Source: Macrotrachela quadricornifera (lineage: Eukaryota > Rotifera > Eurotatoria > Philodinida > Philodinidae). From it: a stretch of DNA of 64,000 nt. Under the pieces are notes generated by a model. It had not been told where the DNA came from and did no database searches. It saw only the letters and a program-made list of their open reading frames with translations. The stretch is from assembly GCA_022393335.1 (NCBI GenBank), contig JAJEKB010000543.1, forward strand, positions 361,675-425,674, read 5' to 3'. Shown here in pieces: positions 59,490-64,000 of the stretch; position 1 is the first letter of the stretch, and each line of letters begins with the position of its first letter. The translations under genes were made by a program, and so were the position numbers.

Positions 59490-60439
59490 TTTAGATGTTC
59501 AAGCATTTTTAGAGTCCACCTTTTGTTCTTAAGTAAACCTCAATGAGGTATGAAAAACCTAAAAAGGGTTCATTCTCTCGTGTCTTTGTTCGCGAAATAT
59601 ATGAAAACAAATAATGAAACAATAAATAATTGTTTTCTGAAGAATAAGTAGAGTAAACTTTTTTCAATTTCGTACACTGCTTGTCTAATCTGTTCTAAGT
59701 TAAAAGTTATATTAAATCTCATCAACGACACTTCTACTTGTTGTTCATCAGTTCAAAGGACATTCAAAAACCCGTCACTTGGTCAACAGAAACATATCCT
59801 ACTTATCTCAGACTGTTAAAGACGACAAGCAGTCAAAAAAAGAATCACATGATCGTACTTCCAGACGCATAAGACTTGAAGTATCGAAGAAAACGGCGAA
59901 TCAAATTCAGCCATTGAATGTGTTTTGCAATAGACAAATGAATGTAATTATGTGTTGCTCGATGGACTTGACAGCGACATTAACGACTGTAATAATATCT
60001 TTCGTCTCACGTCTTTAAATCATAATCGACTCTTTTCTAAAACTTTTCGTCGACTAATCTAATACAATTAGTATGCTGAATGCTGTATCTCTCTGCGATG
60101 GGACTGCTTTTATCTGTTGCAGCTAGTGTAACAAATCACTTTCACTTATCTTCTTCGGTCAGACTTTTGTGGTTTAAAATAATAACAGAAATAAAAATGA
60201 AAAATTTGTATGTTCTTTGAACTGATGAACAACAAGTAGAAGTGTCATTGATAAGAATTAATATAACTTTTAATTTAGAACAGATTAAATGAGTTATGTA
60301 CGAAATTGAAAAAAGTTTCATCCTCTAGTACTCTACTATTCTTTAGAAAACAATTATTTATTGTTTTATTATCTGTTTTCATATATACATCGTAGAATTA
60401 AAGGTAAAAGGTGGGCTCTAAAATGCTTGAACACCTAAA
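59490..60439. mobile_element. TA-flanked non-autonomous DNA transposon with ~270-bp inverted repeats
   Basis: A 950-bp element. The left end TTTAGATGTTCAAGCATTTT and the right end (complement of TTTAGGTGTTCAAGCATTTT) are inverted copies, each flanked directly by TA (59488-59489 and 60440-60441), as in Tc1/mariner insertions. The inverted similarity continues inward for about 270 bp on each side, down to CAGTTCAAAG (about 59750) and its partner near 60218, with small indels. The interior has an open frame of 79 codons at 59779-60018 with no transposase motif. It is probably a fold-back-type MITE. Confidence 0.75.
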
Positions 60440-60880
60440 TAGGTTCCCTCGTTAATTTCAATGGTACGCATCATTATACTCAGGATGTACGAGCCTTAAC
60501 TTTTTCGAACAGAAGATCACTACTACCTTATTTATATACTGTTTTATTGGTGCTACAACTTCGTACATGGTTAGACATGATTGTTAATTTCTTGTAACTT
60601 GGAATTTTTCTTACATCTTGAGTAGGTGTAAAATCTATCGATGTGGCGAGTGATCACTTCTTTTATATTTGTTAATGCAATCAATGTTTTTGTAATTGTT
60701 GCTTATTTTCTAAACTATGTTTGATACTTAAATTTTTCGACAATGATCGAAATATCTGATGATGCTGTCTTAAATTGCGTATATGACCATCAATGGCTTA
60801 CTGTTACTATTATTCATCCGATTAGCATGTCTAAACCAATGAAATTTGTTTCATCTTATAATATCAACAAGGTATAAGTG
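60440..60880. other. spacer between two mobile-element remnants
   Basis: Nothing recognised. It may contain further decayed repeat sequence. Confidence 0.3.
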
Positions 60881-60889
60881 TCCAGTAAG

Positions 60890-61110
60890 TTTCCACAATT
60901 ATTTATTGAATACTCTATCATTAAAGTTAACATCGATAATTCTACGTAAATATTTGTGATAAAAGATCAACAGACATCGTTCTTGTGCTTTTGTCAACTT
61001 CCACATCTTATTTTCGTATAACAGAACTGGCATCACATAGGCTGGAAATATTCTGAGTTTGGCTTGAATAGAGACTGTTTTTCTAGGTTGTATCATTTGA
61101 CATAGTATAT
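60890..61110 (-). mobile_element. LINE reverse-transcriptase C-terminal fragment
   Basis: Minus-strand frame 60899-61096 reads SIQAKLRIFPAYVMPVLLYE, then KLTKAQERCLLIFYHKYLRR and IIDVNFNDRV. This is the thumb/post-RT segment seen in many animal non-LTR retrotransposons (LR.F...V.PVLLYG...W.LTK..ER.L..F...CLRRI). Only about 65 residues remain, with no endonuclease or RT core nearby, so it is a truncated relic. Confidence 0.75.
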
Positions 61111-61836
61111 TGAATACTCTTTTTCCACTAAAACATTCCTAGTTATACAAATAATACATGTAAATTTTGATTGCTCAATACAAAATTGATACATCCAATT
61201 AAAAATATCTTTAACAGAGCTTGTTCTTTTCTTTTTTTTTATTAAATATCAAAACAACAACAGATTTAGCGATAGTTGAATATAATTATAGTTTAGTATT
61301 ATTGTTTCCAATCAATAATAATAAACCAAATAAAAATTCTTTTTTATTTATATTTTTGTACAAAAAAATTTGATATTTAAAGTATTAGACTATAATTATA
61401 AATCTTAGTTTTATTCAGTTATTTGAGTACAATGATTTCATTAATTAGCTCACTCAATATAAACTTAGTTACTTCAAATATCGTTCGATATTTTCTCTCT
61501 GATATAATAATCTTTTTGGATGACGTAAACAAACTAATTTTGTTTATTTTGATCAAAAATATACAAAATCATAGTTAATATAATATTGAATGACAAAATT
61601 TTATTCGATTTTGTTTCAATTTGATACAAATCATAATAAACAAAAAAAAAATCTATGTTATACATTAAAGAATGGACCAATTAAGTCCTATATTTTTTTA
61701 TTTATCTTAGTTATATTAATATTTATATAAATGAAAACACTCACACACATACACACAATATGCAACGAAGAAAGAAAGAGACAAAGAAAAAAAGAGAGAG
61801 AAAGTAGTTTATTTTGCAAAAGAAAATCCTTACATA
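61111..61836. other. spacer and DMRT 3' flank
   Basis: AT-rich spacer; the part next to 61837 is probably the DMRT 3' UTR, with (CA)n and (GA)n runs at about 61740-61805. No gene seen. Confidence 0.4.
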
Positions 61837-63119
61837 TTAATTTGTTGATGATGGTGATGATGATGATGATGGTGGTGCAACAAGTTTACATGTACAAAAT
61901 GGTAATATACATCGATGATGTGATTGATGTCTTGGTACAGCTCCTATTGATGTTGTTCGTGATAGAATACTCATAGATGTTGATGATGATATTGGTGGTG
62001 GTGGTGGATGATGAAAATAAAGTGGATGAGGTGGAGGATATGGTGCAGCAAGAAGACGATTTTGATGATGATGATGATGATTGAAATAATTTGATGCCAT
62101 TATTGGACTGAATGCTGATTTACCTGCTTCTGAATAGACACTAGCAATAATATGTTTAACAGCTTCAGACATTTCATGTTGATTTGATGGAAGAGGAAAA
62201 AGTTGATGTTGTTGTTGTTGTTGTTGTTGTAGTATTTGTTGATTTGTAACTGCTTCTTTTGATATTGATGATAATGATGGTGAAATAGGTGATGTTCGAT
62301 GATCAGAACCTGCTTCATCTGTTGATCGAACAGCAGGTGGTGAAGTACATGCTGGTTTTGTTAAATGATTATCAGGTGGTGATGATGGATGAGGACTTTT
62401 GCTATTTGTATCTTCATCATCACCATCTTTACCATTCATTCTATTATATGTTGGAGTTTTTTCAACAGTAACAACTTAAAAAACAAAAAATAAAGAATTT
62501 TATTTTTGAAATATTATAATTATTTATATATTTACCATCATTTGAATTTTCTTCATCATTACTTGTATCACCTTCTTCATCAGCTAATATTGTTGATGTT
62601 GTTGCTAAACCTTCAGCAGATGCATTAAGTGATCTTCGCAATGCTAAAATTGCTTCTGGTGGTGTACCATAAATAGCACTTAATTCTCGAGCATCATTTT
62701 CTTCCTGTGCTTGTTGTCGTCGTAAAGCAACCTTTAAAAGAGAATAGAAAAATAATATGAATTTTTTTCATATTTAATAAATTTACCTGTGCAGCCATAA
62801 CACGTTGTCTTTCAGCAATAAGTGTACATTTTGCACAAATACAATCTTTCCAATTACAATAACGTTTATGACCTTTTAATGCAGATACAACACCATGATT
62901 TCTACAACGTGCACATTTTGGTGTACGTTGATAACGTTCAGTTGCACGTAATAAAAGTGCATGAGGTAAATAACGTGGAAAAGCTGAAGATGTTGTAGTT
63001 GTTGTTGTTGATGATGATGATGATGATGATGATGATTGTTGATGCTTATGATTTGTATTCATATTTGTATTTTTATTCATTTTTTTTGTATTATTACGAG
63101 ATGATGGACTTGTACTCAT
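61837..63119 (-). CDS. DM-domain transcription factor, DMRTA (DMRT4/5) type
   Basis: Three exons on the minus strand, 62787-63119, 62536-62731 and 61837-62474, give 388 aa with matching phases (0, then 1). Residues 1-45 are S/T/N-rich. The DM zinc module at 66-111 reads [20 protein letters not shown] then [14 protein letters not shown], with the intertwined CCHC and HCCC zinc ligands in place. It is followed by [12 protein letters not shown] and, across intron 1, [20 protein letters not shown]. The VSALKGHKR..CxWxDCxCAKC form is that of the DMRTA group. DMRT proteins bind the minor groove as dimers and act in sexual or neural development. No DMA/CUE-like domain was found after the DM domain. 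The rest has acidic, Pro-rich, Gln and His runs and a Cys-containing end ([14 protein letters not shown]). Intron positions are consistent, and Asn89 replaces the usual Arg in YCRW. Confidence 0.9.
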
Positions 63120-64000
63120 ATTTAATCGATATGTCTACACGTCTCGTATGTGTATATCAGTGATCAAAAATTGTGATTAATCTATCATTGTAGATACAAT
63201 CGATAAGAGAAAAAGAGAAAGTGAAAAAGAGAAAAAAAAAGAAAAAGAAGAATTTGACGAATCAAAATACAGCTATAGAGCAATCGGACAGATCATTGAT
63301 TGGTGCCAAATGATCGTTTCTCTTTTTTTTTTTCTGTATTCTCTTATATGATATCAGCATTGCTTGTCAATAAAAAAAATACAATGACGGTCTCCCCAAC
63401 AACTACATGTGTATATAAGAACAACAATACACATACATAAAAAGATCGATTACGTACAGATTGATGAAATACCATCAACAAACGCACTAAGAAATAAGAA
63501 AATGTACACTATGCACACACTCTAATATACGAACTACTAATACTGCTGATCTTTTTTTTTTTGCAGTGTAGGCAACGTATCAATTTTCGCTCTATACAAC
63601 AGCGTTTCACCTTTTTTTTTTTTTTTTCTTTTTTGTTGATACACATATTTGATCATATAGGTGAGAAAAATGATTGACTTTGAAATTAACAACAAAAAAA
63701 AAACTTATACGAATAATATGTGATATGATATCAAATAAATATGATATGATTTTAAAAATCATTTCATTTATTAAAATTTGCCCGGCAGACATTCAGGAAA
63801 TAATTTTCAGATCCATATGCTTTGCTTCTTTGTTGTTTCTTGACAAGTGGATCAAGATAAGTTCACTTTCTTTAATATATTTCTTTTATAGTTTTTCTTT
63901 TTCTTTCTTCAAATATAAAAATAAATTAATTTCTCTTTCTTCTTATTAATACAAAAAAAAAAAAAAAAGAAAAAGAAAATCATCAATAAGAAGATTACTG
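63120..64000. other. DMRT 5' flank
   Basis: Upstream region of the DMRT gene. It contains A/G-rich and T-rich tracts (63200-63260, 63610-63632) similar in style to the flank at 1-2936. No coding exon recognised. Confidence 0.4.

Overview
The window is animal nuclear DNA from an AT-rich genome. Genes are split by many very short introns (mostly about 45-100 nt, GT-AG), and several protein families are metazoan: a DMRT factor, CLASRP, ELAPOR, TXNL1, RAB1 and ZMYND12. Enzyme families usually found in fungi or bacteria occur beside these genes (intradiol dioxygenase, PhoD-like phosphatase, a compact secreted S9 peptidase). There is also a decayed ADP-ribosyltransferase of a type I associate with bdelloid rotifers, and varied low-copy DNA-transposon debris. 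Together these suggest a bdelloid rotifer. That assignment is inference from gene content and style; no diagnostic sequence was seen.

Layout. 1-2.9 kb is a GA/CT-rich, gene-free 5' flank. 2.9-5.1 kb (+) is a two-exon gene with a Crypton-derived tyrosine-recombinase-like (DUF3504) domain. 5.6-7.6 kb (-) is an SLC37-like sugar-phosphate transporter in 12 short exons; its last exon or exons cannot be found. 7.6-14 kb is mostly gene-free, with two pseudogenes: an ADP-ribosyltransferase at 10.2 kb and a probable GH16-like protein at 12 kb. 14-25 kb is an accessory block of mostly intronless enzyme genes: a secreted PLA2, a PhoD-like phosphatase, a secreted S9 peptidase, and a four-exon intradiol dioxygenase. 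26-31.2 kb holds compact housekeeping genes: CLASRP (-), the last two exons of a ZMYND12-like gene (-) cut by a 10-N assembly gap, and MOCS1A (+). 31.4-38.5 kb (+) is ELAPOR, with one DNA-transposon remnant in intron 2 and another in the intron before its transmembrane exon.

38.5-55.9 kb is repeat-rich. A ~2 kb segment carrying a small secreted protein gene is duplicated at 40.6 and 49.9 kb; the first copy is intact and the second is a pseudogene. Between the copies lie a degenerate Ginger/KRBA2-type integrase transposon, a larger inverted-repeat pair around it, and a mariner remnant with unusually long terminal inverted repeats. 56-59 kb returns to housekeeping genes (RAB1, TXNL1, both +). 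A TA-flanked inverted-repeat element and a LINE fragment follow. The window ends with a DMRTA-type DM-domain gene (-).

Core genes at both ends carry short introns. The middle holds foreign-looking enzymes, pseudogenes and transposon relics. No CRISPR array, rRNA or tRNA gene was recognised. I found no wholly new system. The items most worth follow-up are the SLC37 gene lacking its 3' end next to the Crypton-derived gene, the cluster of probable horizontally acquired enzymes, and the duplicated secreted-protein locus with its nested transposons.
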